From: Bordetella flabilis
Lineage (GTDB): Bacteria; Pseudomonadota; Gammaproteobacteria; Burkholderiales; Burkholderiaceae_B
DNA length: 64,000 bases
Direction: 5' to 3'
NCBI RefSeq assembly: GCF_001676725.1
Contig: NZ_CP016172.1
Coordinates: forward strand, 4,216,001 to 4,280,000
A program made the position numbers and the translations under genes. The notes beneath the pieces are model-generated. The model did no database searches and had not been told where the DNA came from. It worked only from the letters and a program-made list of their open reading frames with translations. Shown in pieces: positions 53,401 to 61,575 of the stretch (position 1 is its first letter; each line of letters opens with the position of its first letter).

Positions 53401-53998
53401 AACGCTGGGTAGTCTTGCCGTCGAAGGCAGAGCTAAGCACCTGTTGATATGCACCGCCGTCTGTGCTCAGGTCAATAGCGTATTCGACCCTGTAGCCGTT
53501 GATGTCTCCGTTCGATGTGTCGGCCTGACTAAGACCCCCTACAGCAAGAGTAATGCGAGCCGCCGACAACTGAAGGTTCGTGTACGAGCGGATGAATGGT
53601 TGCGCAGAAGTCAGGGCTACATTGAGCGCAATTGTGTTCTCAGATGCGGGAAATCCCGGAAGGGGGTCTTGCGTCTGGGTGCCCGACCTAAAATCGATTT
53701 GGACGTTGCCGAAGTTCATCGAACCGTCTTCGTTCTGGACGGGAGTTCCGTCCAGATACACGTCCTTGAGCGCGCCCCCAGGGCCATGCACTGGACCGTA
53801 TATTTCTCCCTCCGCGATGAGGTCCACGACGCGGGCGTATGCAATGCTATGAAGGCTGTCAGGTGCTTCGTCCGGCGAACTGCCTCCGTCGTCTCCTTTG
53901 CCTCCACCTCCGTATCCAATCAGGGGGACGCTAGACGAAGGGGGATAAAGAAAGGCGCCCGAAGGCGGCTCTTGTTGCTTGAAATTCCCGCTCTTCAT
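50432..53998 (-). CDS. Tail tip / host-specificity protein J
   Basis: 1188 residues from the ATG at 53998, which overlaps the stop of the gene upstream (ATGA); a longer frame upstream is a shadow of that gene. Lambda J features: N-terminal PSSSVPLIGYGGGGKG, SIAYARVVDLIAEGEIYGPV, the central region with GSIVRVADQHFAGRRIGGRI, then a fibronectin-III-like stretch (about 720-900, including TAAASAIAYEVQWRRN) and a C-terminal receptor-binding part. J forms the central tail fibre that contacts the host receptor. Confidence 0.93.
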   Translation of the reverse strand: MKSGNFKQQEPPSGAFLYPPSSSVPLIGYGGGGKGDDGGSSPDEAPDSLHSIAYARVVDLIAEGEIYGPVHGPGGALKDVYLDGTPVQNEDGSMNFGNVQIDFRSGTQTQDPLPGFPASENTIALNVALTSAQPFIRSYTNLQLSAARITLAVGGLSQADTSNGDINGYRVEYAIDLSTDGGAYQQVLSSAFDGKTTQRYARSHRIDFPRATQGWNIRVRRITPNANSSTIQDSTFVDSTSEIIDAKLRYPMSALVGIKVDASQFQSIPTRAYRMRGRILRVPSNYDPEARTYLGTWDGTFKMAWSNNPAWVFYDLVTNDRFGLGDVIPPSWTDKWGLYQIGRYCDELIPDGFGGMEPRATCFVYLQTRADAWKVMQDMASVFRGMSYWASGTISAVADMPSDPVYTFTSANVIDGKFNYVGSGLNTRYTVALVSWIDMTDMGRQKVEYVEDRDAIARYGIRQIEATAFACTSRGQAHRVGKWLLLTSRLETRSVTFSVGLDACRVRPGSIVRVADQHFAGRRIGGRIHEATSTVVTVDANTLVRPGDRLTVNLPSGVSETRTVASGVGTALTADMTTMTVDMTEWSADMEGLPGAVIHITVTVPFSEVPEPESTWTLDSNDLSSQLYRVLSVTRKEGLLADISAIEHNPSKFDNVDFGTRLDFPPITVVPPGVQAPPTNVQISAYSVVAQGVAQQTAVFTWTAAASAIAYEVQWRRNNSDWVPAGRVGTTRLEITGIYAGAYVCRVRAINAIGATSIWATSTETQLDGILAPPPAVTSLTASSIVFGIRLKWGIPPGPTIVERTEIWYGQSPDRSLAIKYGDFAFPQDSTTLMGLAAGVTLYFWARLVDKNGLPGEWYPVGAGVQGTSSSDATAILDYLAGQIAATQLAQSLLQRIDSGGNAAVIAQAIINELAAMYTIKTQLTVGGQPFLAGIGVGVENNQGIITSQILLSAQRVAVLDESSGALKTPFVIQNGQTFINQAFIGDAWINNAMIANASITSAKIQNAQIQNAHIVNANVDRLKIAGQSVTTSAAFDFGYWSGQVWDGNWRNRGSGSITIPENAQLMVVIQNSFDDGFTMSIPTALYGPNKRNFDFRILLNGGDFGMAEVPRQATPVYQYNPAGEGGTDQIDLVSYTVVPVSDWSFSFMCFNVAGPISVTLQYRLRQETSEARSINSRTRMFLLSAYR

Positions 53999-54588
53999 AC
54001 CTGATCTTCCGCGTAAATGCCGCCGGATATAACTACGCTGCCAACAATCCCTTCTCCGGCGAAGTACGGGACTGGGTTTCCTTGCGCAGTAGTATTTACC
54101 GGCCCATTGAAGTTGTAGCTGGCGCCGTTGTCTGGTCCGTCTTTGGCGCTGAGTCCACGTTGTTGTGGAGAAAGCATTTGCACCACCCCACCTAAGGCAA
54201 GCACCGCACCGATCTTCATCAAGGGCGCACCAGCCGCGGCCCCGACGCCGGTATATGTCAACACGGCGCCTACAACGACGAGAACGACCCCTACGATGGT
54301 CTGCAATAAGCCTGCACGCTTGGCGCCGGTGATAACTGGTGCAATGCGGATTGGTTCCTCGCCTACCGGAAACTCTAGGGCATCCTCCCCGATGTTCCTG
54401 CGCCCGATGAAGCAAGCGTATGCAACGCCTTTTGACTCGCTATTCGTTAGCTCCTTCTCGAAGCCGGGCAGCAACACGCACAACGCCCGGATAGCCTCTG
54501 CGGTGCTGGACACCGCCAGGCGGTGAGACCTTCCAAACTTGGTGCCTAAGGAGCCGTACAGCCGTATCGTTCTAAGTTTCTCGGACAT
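53995..54588 (-). CDS. Tail assembly protein I
   Basis: 197 residues from the ATG at 54588 (MSEKLRTIRLYGSLGTKFGR), the typical start of lambda gpI-like tail assembly proteins. A hydrophobic glycine/alanine/valine segment lies at about 105-150 (VVLVVVGAVLTYTGVGAAAG). It acts in building the tail tip with K, L and J. A terminator for the upstream lipoprotein gene overlaps the region where its ribosome site should be, so its expression may depend on read-through. Confidence 0.88.
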   Translation of the reverse strand: MSEKLRTIRLYGSLGTKFGRSHRLAVSSTAEAIRALCVLLPGFEKELTNSESKGVAYACFIGRRNIGEDALEFPVGEEPIRIAPVITGAKRAGLLQTIVGVVLVVVGAVLTYTGVGAAAGAPLMKIGAVLALGGVVQMLSPQQRGLSAKDGPDNGASYNFNGPVNTTAQGNPVPYFAGEGIVGSVVISGGIYAEDQV

Positions 54589-54614
54589 AAAAAAAGGCCA
54601 CCCTGCGGCGGCCC
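54588..54614 (-). terminator. Terminator after the lipoprotein gene
   Basis: GGCCGCC-GCAG-GGTGGCC (7-bp stem with one G-T pair) followed by seven T on the - strand, 20 bases past the lipoprotein stop and directly at the gpI start. A terminator inside a tail operon is a sign of an inserted, separately transcribed gene. Confidence 0.75.
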
Positions 54615-54634
54615 TCTCCAGATCGTTTACGCTT

Positions 54635-55057
54635 TTAAAGCGTGGTAGGCAATACGTCGATGTTGCCGTCTTGGTCGCTGAATATCCGATATGCCTTCTT
54701 TGTGTCTGGCACAAGAACCGCGTCGCGCTCCCGCCGACCTCCAGTTCCATCACAGAGGCCACGGCCCACGTACGCCGTACCAAAGACAACCGGGCCGGGC
54801 GGAATATACAAAGTCGCCCGCTCAGCCGGCGCGAGCGACGTAGCTAGTTTCCCATCGACGAAAAACCCCATGGCGCAGCCGCTGCCAATGTATCCTTTGT
54901 CGCGGGTCACGACGACGGTCGTATAGGAACCAGATGGCGGGGAACCGAACATCAAAACCTGCTCCGCGCCAGCAACCTTTACATCGCTTTCTGCCGGCGG
55001 CGTGGTGGAACATCCGGCCAGAATCGCCAATGAAGCTACCCAGAGAAATGCTCGCAT
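54635..55057 (-). CDS. Lipoprotein inserted in the tail operon (moron), possible superinfection exclusion
   Basis: 140 residues, ATG at 55057 with GGGAGG upstream. Signal peptide with lipobox LAGC (cysteine at residue 16). The mature domain has GSYTTVVVTRDKGYIGSGCA and LYIPPGPVVFG, a beta-sandwich-like pattern common in small phage lipoproteins. It sits between K and I, genes that adjoin in lambda, and has its own terminator. Outer-membrane lipoproteins in this position often block infection by related phages; here that is an inference from position and type. Confidence 0.8.
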   Translation of the reverse strand: MRAFLWVASLAILAGCSTTPPAESDVKVAGAEQVLMFGSPPSGSYTTVVVTRDKGYIGSGCAMGFFVDGKLATSLAPAERATLYIPPGPVVFGTAYVGRGLCDGTGGRRERDAVLVPDTKKAYRIFSDQDGNIDVLPTTL

Positions 55058-55069
55058 GTCAGCCTCCCG

Positions 55070-55846
55070 TTATTTTCCGCGACTATAACGCAACCGTAGC
55101 CGAGTCATTTCTTGCCAATGACCTCCATATACCACTCGCTCGGAAAGCCGCCCATACAGATGGTGCAGCATGGCATCCGGCACCGGGTGTAGGTCTGGAC
55201 ACTCCTTCAGAGTCGCTGTACCCAGATAGATGCCAGCATGGTTCGGGTCATTGGGTGACCGATACTGCATCACGATCACATCGCCGGTTTGCAGCGGCTC
55301 GGCCTCCGTCATTGGCCGGAAACCGGCCTCTTCGTAGTGCTTGACGTACAGGTTATCGCCTTGGTTCCACCAATCGTCGCGGCGGGCGAAATTCGGTAGA
55401 TCAATGCCTTGCTCCCGCTTGTACCAGTCCCGCACCAGGGTATAGCAATCAAGAACCCCATGCGCGAATGGGCGGCCAAGAAGGGGCGCTTGGTAGCCTT
55501 CTGGGGCCAATCCGCGGATCTCGCCAGCCGTCACCACTCCGTCGACGCCCTTTGCCACCGCCGCGATATACCACGGCAGCCCGCTCGCCTCGCACGAAAC
55601 CAAGTCCGCCGTACTGGGCTCCGCACTCTGGTCCGGATGGGAGTGAATGACCGCGATAATCTGGCCGGCATCCTCCGCCGCTGCGTAATCCTCCGGGCAA
55701 AGGATGAAATGCTCCGTCCCGGCAGCAGTGTTGCGGCAAGGCATATACCTTTCGGTCTGGCCGTCGAGCACTACCAGGCCGCAAGCCTCTCGGGGATATT
55801 CGGCGATGGCATGGGCGCGGATGGCCACTATCGTCTTGCGATTCAT
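55070..55846 (-). CDS. Tail assembly protein K: JAMM/Mov34 + NlpC/P60 peptidase
   Basis: 258 residues. N-terminal JAMM domain: E20 and the H68-S-H70-P ... S78-x-x-D81 metal motif. C-terminal NlpC/P60 domain: catalytic Cys134 in GVLDCYTLVRDWY and His203 in NHAGIYLG. This is the domain order of lambda gpK, which acts in tail-tip assembly and may cut peptidoglycan at DNA injection. Overlaps no gene; starts 9 bases past the end of L. Confidence 0.93.
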   Translation of the reverse strand: MNRKTIVAIRAHAIAEYPREACGLVVLDGQTERYMPCRNTAAGTEHFILCPEDYAAAEDAGQIIAVIHSHPDQSAEPSTADLVSCEASGLPWYIAAVAKGVDGVVTAGEIRGLAPEGYQAPLLGRPFAHGVLDCYTLVRDWYKREQGIDLPNFARRDDWWNQGDNLYVKHYEEAGFRPMTEAEPLQTGDVIVMQYRSPNDPNHAGIYLGTATLKECPDLHPVPDAMLHHLYGRLSERVVYGGHWQEMTRLRLRYSRGK

Positions 55847-55855
55847 GTTGCGCCC

Positions 55856-56581
55856 TCAGCGAATGAGATCGGCCGCAGGAAAGCCGCCGAAGTTGATAAT
55901 CTCGTACTCGCCGAACCGCTTCTTGCAGTCCGTTATGAGCCCAGAGCATCTATCAAGCGCCGGGTCGCTCACGGGGTTGCCTTGGATGTCGAACATCCGC
56001 GATCCCGTATAGGCGCAATACGGCCCGCGGTAGCCCCCCTTTTGCAGCCAGCCGCAGACATTGGCGATGATCTGCCGGCCCGGGAGCTGCTTACCAGCGA
56101 AGTCGAGCGGGCTCGAAAGTTCGAACTCCACAACCTCCGCCGTCTCGGCTGTTTTCTGCTGGATAATCCAGTTCTCGGGCGGAAGCTGTTCATTTGGATC
56201 CGCTGTTGGGTTACCGCCCGGGAAGTTGGCCGCATCAAGATATTGACCGAGCGTTCTGGTCGCTGTGATCGTGGCACCCACGAGGTCATCCAACACAAGG
56301 CATAGCGACGATATGACGCCGGGAATGGGATTTCCTTCCGCATCCCTCCCAATGTTCCCAACTGAGAGCGTAGGCGTCGGCTGCTGGCCCTGGCCCGTTT
56401 GTTCGAAACCCTGCGCTTGTATTGCCCAGGGGTCAAACTGGTTTCCCTGCCACCAGATCGGCCCGATTTGGGTGTAGCCATGGAATCGCATGATGTCGCC
56501 ACCAATGGCGGTCATGTCGAGCGTGAAGAGCTCTACCAGTGCGCCAGGCTCTAGCTTCTGTACGTCCGAATAGATGCCCAC
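55856..56581 (-). CDS. Minor tail protein L
   Basis: 241 residues. Lambda gpL-like order: N-terminal beta domain (LEPGALVELFTLDMTAIGGD), then a C-terminal domain with four spaced cysteines (ANVCGWLQ, GPYCAYTG, DRCSGLITDCKKRFG). In lambda-like phages such cysteines bind an iron-sulfur cluster. Starts from an ATG at 56581, 2 bases after the stop of the fibre-associated gene upstream. Confidence 0.9.
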   Translation of the reverse strand: MGIYSDVQKLEPGALVELFTLDMTAIGGDIMRFHGYTQIGPIWWQGNQFDPWAIQAQGFEQTGQGQQPTPTLSVGNIGRDAEGNPIPGVISSLCLVLDDLVGATITATRTLGQYLDAANFPGGNPTADPNEQLPPENWIIQQKTAETAEVVEFELSSPLDFAGKQLPGRQIIANVCGWLQKGGYRGPYCAYTGSRMFDIQGNPVSDPALDRCSGLITDCKKRFGEYEIINFGGFPAADLIR

Positions 56582-56583
56582 GG

Positions 56584-57129
56584 CTACTCCCAGACAATCA
56601 CTTTCACTGCCTGCACTGTCGTGGCAGCACTGATGGCGTCCTCGTAGCTCTGGCGCTTACCGGCGATCTGGGACGACAGCGTCTTGTAGGCGTCCGCCTT
56701 GGCGGAGACGCGCGCCATGAACTCGGACAGCGGCATGGGGTTGCCCTCGGTGTCCAACCGGTTCGCCGCCGCGTTCGCGCACCAGGGAACAAGCGCCGGC
56801 ACGCGGTCTTCTTCCGCGGCGGCCTGCCAGGCCCTCGCTTCGTCGGCCTGCGTAGCCCACGTCAGTCTTTCGAAGTCTGGGTAGACCGACATGATGTCGT
56901 CGATAGCGGATTGCGCGGCGGCGTTGATCAGGGCGACCTGGTCGCGCTTCACCACGTTCAGGTCTACTGGGACGTGAGCGTCGTAGACTGACAGCACCTC
57001 CTGACGGGCCTCTTGCGGCATCTGGTCATCGAAATTAATGGTGCCATCGGGAAACCACACGAAGCGCCAGTCGGACACTCCCGCCAAGCGCAATTCGTCG
57101 AGAAAGGATGGACCGATTTGTTTGCTCAT
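56584..57129 (-). CDS. Fibre-associated phage protein (tail fibre assembly-like)
   Basis: 181 residues from the ATG at 57129 (MSKQIGPSFLDELRLAGVSD), which overlaps the fibre gene stop by 4 bases. The N-terminal part has a short FPDGTINFDDQMP element and the rest is helical (VSAKADAYKTLSSQIAGKRQ). Coupled to the putative fibre gene, it is likely a chaperone or accessory of that fibre. No firm family. Confidence 0.68.
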   Translation of the reverse strand: MSKQIGPSFLDELRLAGVSDWRFVWFPDGTINFDDQMPQEARQEVLSVYDAHVPVDLNVVKRDQVALINAAAQSAIDDIMSVYPDFERLTWATQADEARAWQAAAEEDRVPALVPWCANAAANRLDTEGNPMPLSEFMARVSAKADAYKTLSSQIAGKRQSYEDAISAATTVQAVKVIVWE

Positions 57130-58406
57130 AGTCGTGTCGTGGCCGAAAAGTTGAGCTGGTATTGGCAGCCTACCGAGCCGGATGCTACCCACACGGTCAC
57201 CCCGGCCGATAGCGCGGCATCACCAGTATTGGTGAACCCAAAGTCCATAGAAGCAGTTGAGAACTGGTTGGCAGTACTGGGCTGTACGATGCCTGGGTAG
57301 CTCACTATGTTCGTAGTGCCGATGGCCAGCGCGTAATAGCCGGCCTGCAGGGCTTGCGAGGTTGTTCCCGCTCCGCTTACCTTCATGTCGAGAGTTTCGC
57401 CGGCCCAGCACATTATGCGTCGTCCAGTTGCAAAGACTGGAGTCGTGGAGGCAGTAGCCGCACTTGGGACCGAAGATGTCACAGTCTTGGGACGGCGATT
57501 GAAGAAACTGCCAATGCAGCGCGCGGACAGCGAGTCAATGATCTGATTGCTCTCCATGGTAAAAAACCCAACCAGCAGCCGGGAGGGATCGCCCGGCTTC
57601 ACCACGTCGCCGGTAGCAGCGTACACCGCGCCGGGCGTAGTGCTGTACTCCAGCCCCAAAGAACCGCTGTTGTCGTACGCATACAGATAGTTGACTGATC
57701 CCTGAACTATTCCAGTAGGGACTATCTCAACCCCAGATCCAGGGATCGGCAAGTGTTTGTCTAGCACGGTCAGTCGGCTGCCCCTGAACCGCGACAGTCG
57801 AACGGAATTGGCCGCCCCACCCCCCTCCACATAGCAGTCGGCGTACCTCACCAACGGAAGATACCCATTGAACGTAGTATTGAACTCGCACGGACCAAGA
57901 CCGACTATGTATATCGGACCAACATCGGTCGTGGGCCTGCCGGCGTACGTATAAACGCGCAACCGATTCGACACGACACTCAGTACGCGTGCTTCGGTGA
58001 AATACTTGTTGGTGACCCCTTCAGGCACGTTGTCGGTCGTGCCAGGGCTGGCAACGATTTCAACGTATGCGGAACCACTCCAGCGATATTGAACGTTATT
58101 CAGGCCGCTTGAATCGTTCAGTACGACGTAGATTTTCCCGGACTCGCCAGGCTGAGGCAGAGCCGCGTTGTTCTGTACTTCGACAACGTCGTCGACGTAG
58201 CTCGGCAAGTTAACCGCCGGCACCTTGGCGTCTGCTCCCAGCGGCGCCACGCCGTTTACTGCGCCTCGCTGACTCGTCGGGATAGCAGCGGCCACACGCC
58301 CGTCAAGGTCTTGAAAGTTCGCATTCGCCTTGACGAACGCGGTCCGGATTGGATCGCCGGTTCCGTCATTTGGGGCGGTTCCGACGTTGATTTGTTGAAT
58401 AGCCAT
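57126..58406 (-). CDS. Putative tail fibre protein
   Basis: 426 residues. The N-terminus (INVGTAPNDGTGDPIRTAFV) is a widely shared phage attachment motif of fibres and neck proteins; the middle has GAVNGVAPLGADAKVPAVNL, a collar-like repeat, and the C-terminal 200 residues are Ser/Thr/Gly-rich beta-structure. It begins one base before the end of gene M. In lambda, L follows M directly, so this fibre and its partner form an insert in the tail operon. Confidence 0.78.
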   Translation of the reverse strand: MAIQQINVGTAPNDGTGDPIRTAFVKANANFQDLDGRVAAAIPTSQRGAVNGVAPLGADAKVPAVNLPSYVDDVVEVQNNAALPQPGESGKIYVVLNDSSGLNNVQYRWSGSAYVEIVASPGTTDNVPEGVTNKYFTEARVLSVVSNRLRVYTYAGRPTTDVGPIYIVGLGPCEFNTTFNGYLPLVRYADCYVEGGGAANSVRLSRFRGSRLTVLDKHLPIPGSGVEIVPTGIVQGSVNYLYAYDNSGSLGLEYSTTPGAVYAATGDVVKPGDPSRLLVGFFTMESNQIIDSLSARCIGSFFNRRPKTVTSSVPSAATASTTPVFATGRRIMCWAGETLDMKVSGAGTTSQALQAGYYALAIGTTNIVSYPGIVQPSTANQFSTASMDFGFTNTGDAALSAGVTVWVASGSVGCQYQLNFSATTRL

Positions 58407-58742
58407 TTACGCTGCGAACGCCTGTTGAAAGGTTGCCGAGATCGTGTAAACGCCGCCGCCCACTGGACTGGGGCTGTAGCCAACCACCTTGTAGAGCCCA
58501 GGCCCACCGATAGGCGGGGTCCATTGGAATGCCTTGTAGCCAGCGTGCCGGTCGAAGAAGGCCACGATCAGATTTGCCTCGCTGCGGGTCAGCCCGACGC
58601 ATTGAATCGGCCAGGTCTGTACCTTTGCGTTGATTCCGTCTGCCGCATCCTGCTTGTAGCCGTCGCCAAATTGTGCCGATAGGGTCCGGAGGGTAATGGT
58701 CCCGACAGGTTGCCCAATGGTTTTCCAAGCGAATGTTTCCAT
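58407..58742 (-). CDS. Minor tail protein M
   Basis: 111 residues from the ATG at 58742 (METFAWKTIGQPVGTITLRT), which overlaps the tape-measure stop. Family segments FGDGYKQDAADGINAKVQTW and HAGYKAFQWTPP identify the lambda gpM-like minor tail protein, part of the tail tip complex. It is adjacent to the tape measure gene as in lambda. Confidence 0.92.
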   Translation of the reverse strand: METFAWKTIGQPVGTITLRTLSAQFGDGYKQDAADGINAKVQTWPIQCVGLTRSEANLIVAFFDRHAGYKAFQWTPPIGGPGLYKVVGYSPSPVGGGVYTISATFQQAFAA

Positions 58743-61573
58743 CAGGCGGGCCTCCCGTTGACGGCATTCCAACTCGAGCCGCCCTGCTTCCAGGACATTG
58801 CAATCTGCCGGTCAATGTATGTGCGCACTACATCCGACAAACCATTGGCGAAGTCGTTGGCTTGCCCCTCCTGGGACTCCTGACCATCCGCTTGGTAGTT
58901 CACCGTCAGGTTTACCGTCGTGCCGCCTGGACCAGCGCTAGGACCACTGGAAATCGAGGTGCGCAGGGGCGTCACATACCCGCCGTCCGCGTAGCCGCGG
59001 TTGATCTTGTCGAGGGCCGCCACGCCTAGGCGAGACGTAGCCTCTGCATTAAGGACATACTCGCCTTTGTGCACGATCCCAGCGGGTTCGTACTTGCCCC
59101 CAGGGCCGGTATAGCCGCCATCATCGAAGTACATGATTCCGGAGTCACCAGCCGACGAGGAAACGCCGTTCACCATCCCCGCAGAGGAAAGATCGCCCGC
59201 TGTTGCCGAGCCAAGCCCCGAGCTCCCACCGCCAGCAATAGCTCCCGCGATGCTCCCAATCGCACCAACGATGGCTTGCTTCGCTGCAATCCTGGCCAAG
59301 TCGGAAATGATGGAGTTAGCCAAGCTCTTGAAGTCGAGTTTCCCCGTGGTGACGAAGTTTGAGAACGCTTCCTCCATCCCACCGGTGACGGACTTGAATG
59401 CCTGGCCTGCTTGCTCGTAAGCGCTGGCGCCTTGATCCACGAAGTCGGCGTACGCATGTTCGAACCCCAACACCCAACTTCCTTGCAGTTTGTCCTGCTC
59501 CACGTAGAAGTCGGTCAGTGCGCCGAGGCGATCATTCAAGGCTTGGCGCAAAGCGGCAGATTGCTGTTGAAAACCGTCCTCGCTGATCTGCCCGCTCGTG
59601 CGCTGTAGCGTTACTTGGTCTAGTTGGCGGGAATAGTCTCTGTACAAACCTTGCCGAGACCTAAGTTGCTGCTGCTCTTTAGTCCCCAGACCAAACGCTG
59701 CAAGCTGGTCGCCATACTGCTGCCTATCGTTTGCAAGCTGCAACGATAGGGATTGCTCCAGAGCCGCGAGCCGGACGCTCTCCTGCCGAGTCTTGAGCGC
59801 CTTCTCGTCTGCGACGTTTATGTCGAGCGCAGCGCGCAATTCGTCCTGCCGGGCGAGCAGGCTCTTCTGGTCAGCCGTCAGAACCGACTTGGTTTTCAGG
59901 TCAGCAATCTGCTGTTCGAACTCAGCCCGCTTCTGTGCCCAGGTTCCAAGCTTCTCCTGGCTATCCAATTGCGCCTTGAGGGCAGCATCACCCTCTCGGA
60001 AACTCTGTAGAAGTTTCGTGGCAGCATCGTCTGTGTACTGCTTGACCGCGGGGTCCTTGTACTTCTCATTGATCTGTTCGATCAGCTTTTGCTGATCCAT
60101 CAGGCTCATCCCAGTCAATTGGGCGTCCCGCTGAACCTGCGCAATCTCCTTGTCCCGCTGTTCCTTCTTGGTCTGGGTCTCTTGCTTCAAAGCGTCCAGC
60201 CGCTGCTGGGCTGCAATCTTTTCGGCTTCCCTGCGCTTGCCGACACCGATAATCGCCGCCTCATCCGCCTGCTGCTGAAGCATTTGGATTTCGGCGATCA
60301 GGCGTGCCTGTTCACGCTCAATGTTTCGTGCGGCACCCCTCGATGCTCTGCCACCGTCACCGAACGCCGCTCCGCCGGCATTCGTGCCGAAACCCTGGGT
60401 GGCGTTCAGTTGCGCCAGCCGTGCGTTTGCGTCCTGCAGACGGGCGTTGAGGTCGCTGGCGGTAGGAGCTCGACCGACACCTTTCATCGCCTCCCATGCG
60501 TTGCCGGCTGCGGAGGTGATTGTGTTCCATGCGGTCTCAAGCGTCCCGAGGGTTCGCTTTACGTCGTCAGCTTGGCGCTTTACGGCGGCGGCGTAGGTAT
60601 CCTGCGCCAGAGAGACCGCTTCCTGGGTGCGACCCTGCCGTTCAAGAGCGGCAATCTGCTCGTAGACCGCTGCCGTCAGGAAGTTGTACTTCTCGTTGAG
60701 TGCCGCGAGGGCCTCGGCAGGCTTGGTCCGTAGAGAATCGAATTCCTTCAGCGTGGCGTCGATGGCCTTGCCGGTGGCTTGATTCATCTCCACCGCAGCA
60801 GTGGCTATAGCGCCAATGTTCTGGCCGGCACCAGCGCCAGCGGCTGCAATCTGGTTGAGCGCATCCACTGCCTTACCGCGGGACCCGGTGACACCGCCTA
60901 TGCTGGTGGCTAGGTCGGAGAGTTGGCTCGCGGTCTGCCCCGAGACATTGCCGCTCAGCGCCAGAGAACGCTGAAACTGTTGCGATTCACCGGAACCAGC
61001 GCTATAGGCCGCCGCCAATGCCGCGACAGCTCCTGCGGCCAGCGTGTAGGGATTTACGAGGCCGACAATGGTGCCTGCAAGGCTCCTTGCCGCGGGCGCG
61101 ATCCCGCCAAACATATCCTTCAATTGGCCGCCCTGCTGGAGCAAGACTGTCAGGGGATTCTGACCGCCCTGAAGGCTTACAGCAATGTCGGTGAACTGCG
61201 CCGGCACGCCGCGAAGCGCCGCCGCCTGCTGGGCAGCGCTAAGCCCGTAGCTATTAAGTTGCTTCCCGGCCGCAGCCGCAGCCGTACCCGTCGCTGCAAG
61301 CTTCGTCTTGAGCTCGTCCAGAATGGCTACGGGGACGTTCTTCAGTGCTGCGTTGTAGGCAATCTGCTGTTGCCTCGTCAAACCCAGCGTATCGGCTTGG
61401 CGGATCAGCCCATCGACCTGGCGCTTCTGTGCTGCACTAAGCTTCGCGTACTCAGCTTGAGCGGCAGTCGACATATCGCTGACGCTGCGCTTCGCTGCCT
61501 TGATCGCCGAGTCGAACTGTGACGTATCAACAACGATTTCAAGCTTCGCGGAGCCTAGACTTTCTTCTGCCAT
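58742..61573 (-). CDS. Tail tape measure protein H
   Basis: 943 residues from the ATG at 61573 (MAEESLGSAKLEIVVDTSQF); a TTG two codons earlier is possible. It sets the tail length, about 140 nm by length analogy with other tape measures. The N-terminal third contains the RGVPAQFTDIAVSLQGGQNP element and hydrophobic segments near 170-205; the middle is coiled coil (about 400-650); the C-terminal lambda-type region FSNFVTTGKLDFKSLANSII is clear. Overlaps M by one base. Confidence 0.94.
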   Translation of the reverse strand: MAEESLGSAKLEIVVDTSQFDSAIKAAKRSVSDMSTAAQAEYAKLSAAQKRQVDGLIRQADTLGLTRQQQIAYNAALKNVPVAILDELKTKLAATGTAAAAAGKQLNSYGLSAAQQAAALRGVPAQFTDIAVSLQGGQNPLTVLLQQGGQLKDMFGGIAPAARSLAGTIVGLVNPYTLAAGAVAALAAAYSAGSGESQQFQRSLALSGNVSGQTASQLSDLATSIGGVTGSRGKAVDALNQIAAAGAGAGQNIGAIATAAVEMNQATGKAIDATLKEFDSLRTKPAEALAALNEKYNFLTAAVYEQIAALERQGRTQEAVSLAQDTYAAAVKRQADDVKRTLGTLETAWNTITSAAGNAWEAMKGVGRAPTASDLNARLQDANARLAQLNATQGFGTNAGGAAFGDGGRASRGAARNIEREQARLIAEIQMLQQQADEAAIIGVGKRREAEKIAAQQRLDALKQETQTKKEQRDKEIAQVQRDAQLTGMSLMDQQKLIEQINEKYKDPAVKQYTDDAATKLLQSFREGDAALKAQLDSQEKLGTWAQKRAEFEQQIADLKTKSVLTADQKSLLARQDELRAALDINVADEKALKTRQESVRLAALEQSLSLQLANDRQQYGDQLAAFGLGTKEQQQLRSRQGLYRDYSRQLDQVTLQRTSGQISEDGFQQQSAALRQALNDRLGALTDFYVEQDKLQGSWVLGFEHAYADFVDQGASAYEQAGQAFKSVTGGMEEAFSNFVTTGKLDFKSLANSIISDLARIAAKQAIVGAIGSIAGAIAGGGSSGLGSATAGDLSSAGMVNGVSSSAGDSGIMYFDDGGYTGPGGKYEPAGIVHKGEYVLNAEATSRLGVAALDKINRGYADGGYVTPLRTSISSGPSAGPGGTTVNLTVNYQADGQESQEGQANDFANGLSDVVRTYIDRQIAMSWKQGGSSWNAVNGRPA

Positions 61574-61575
61574 GT

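Noticed and set aside
50432..54415. J protein extended to 1327 residues
   Set aside because: The extra 139 residues are the antisense-free but out-of-frame reading of gene I; the ATGA overlap at 53998 and the family start point support 1188 residues.
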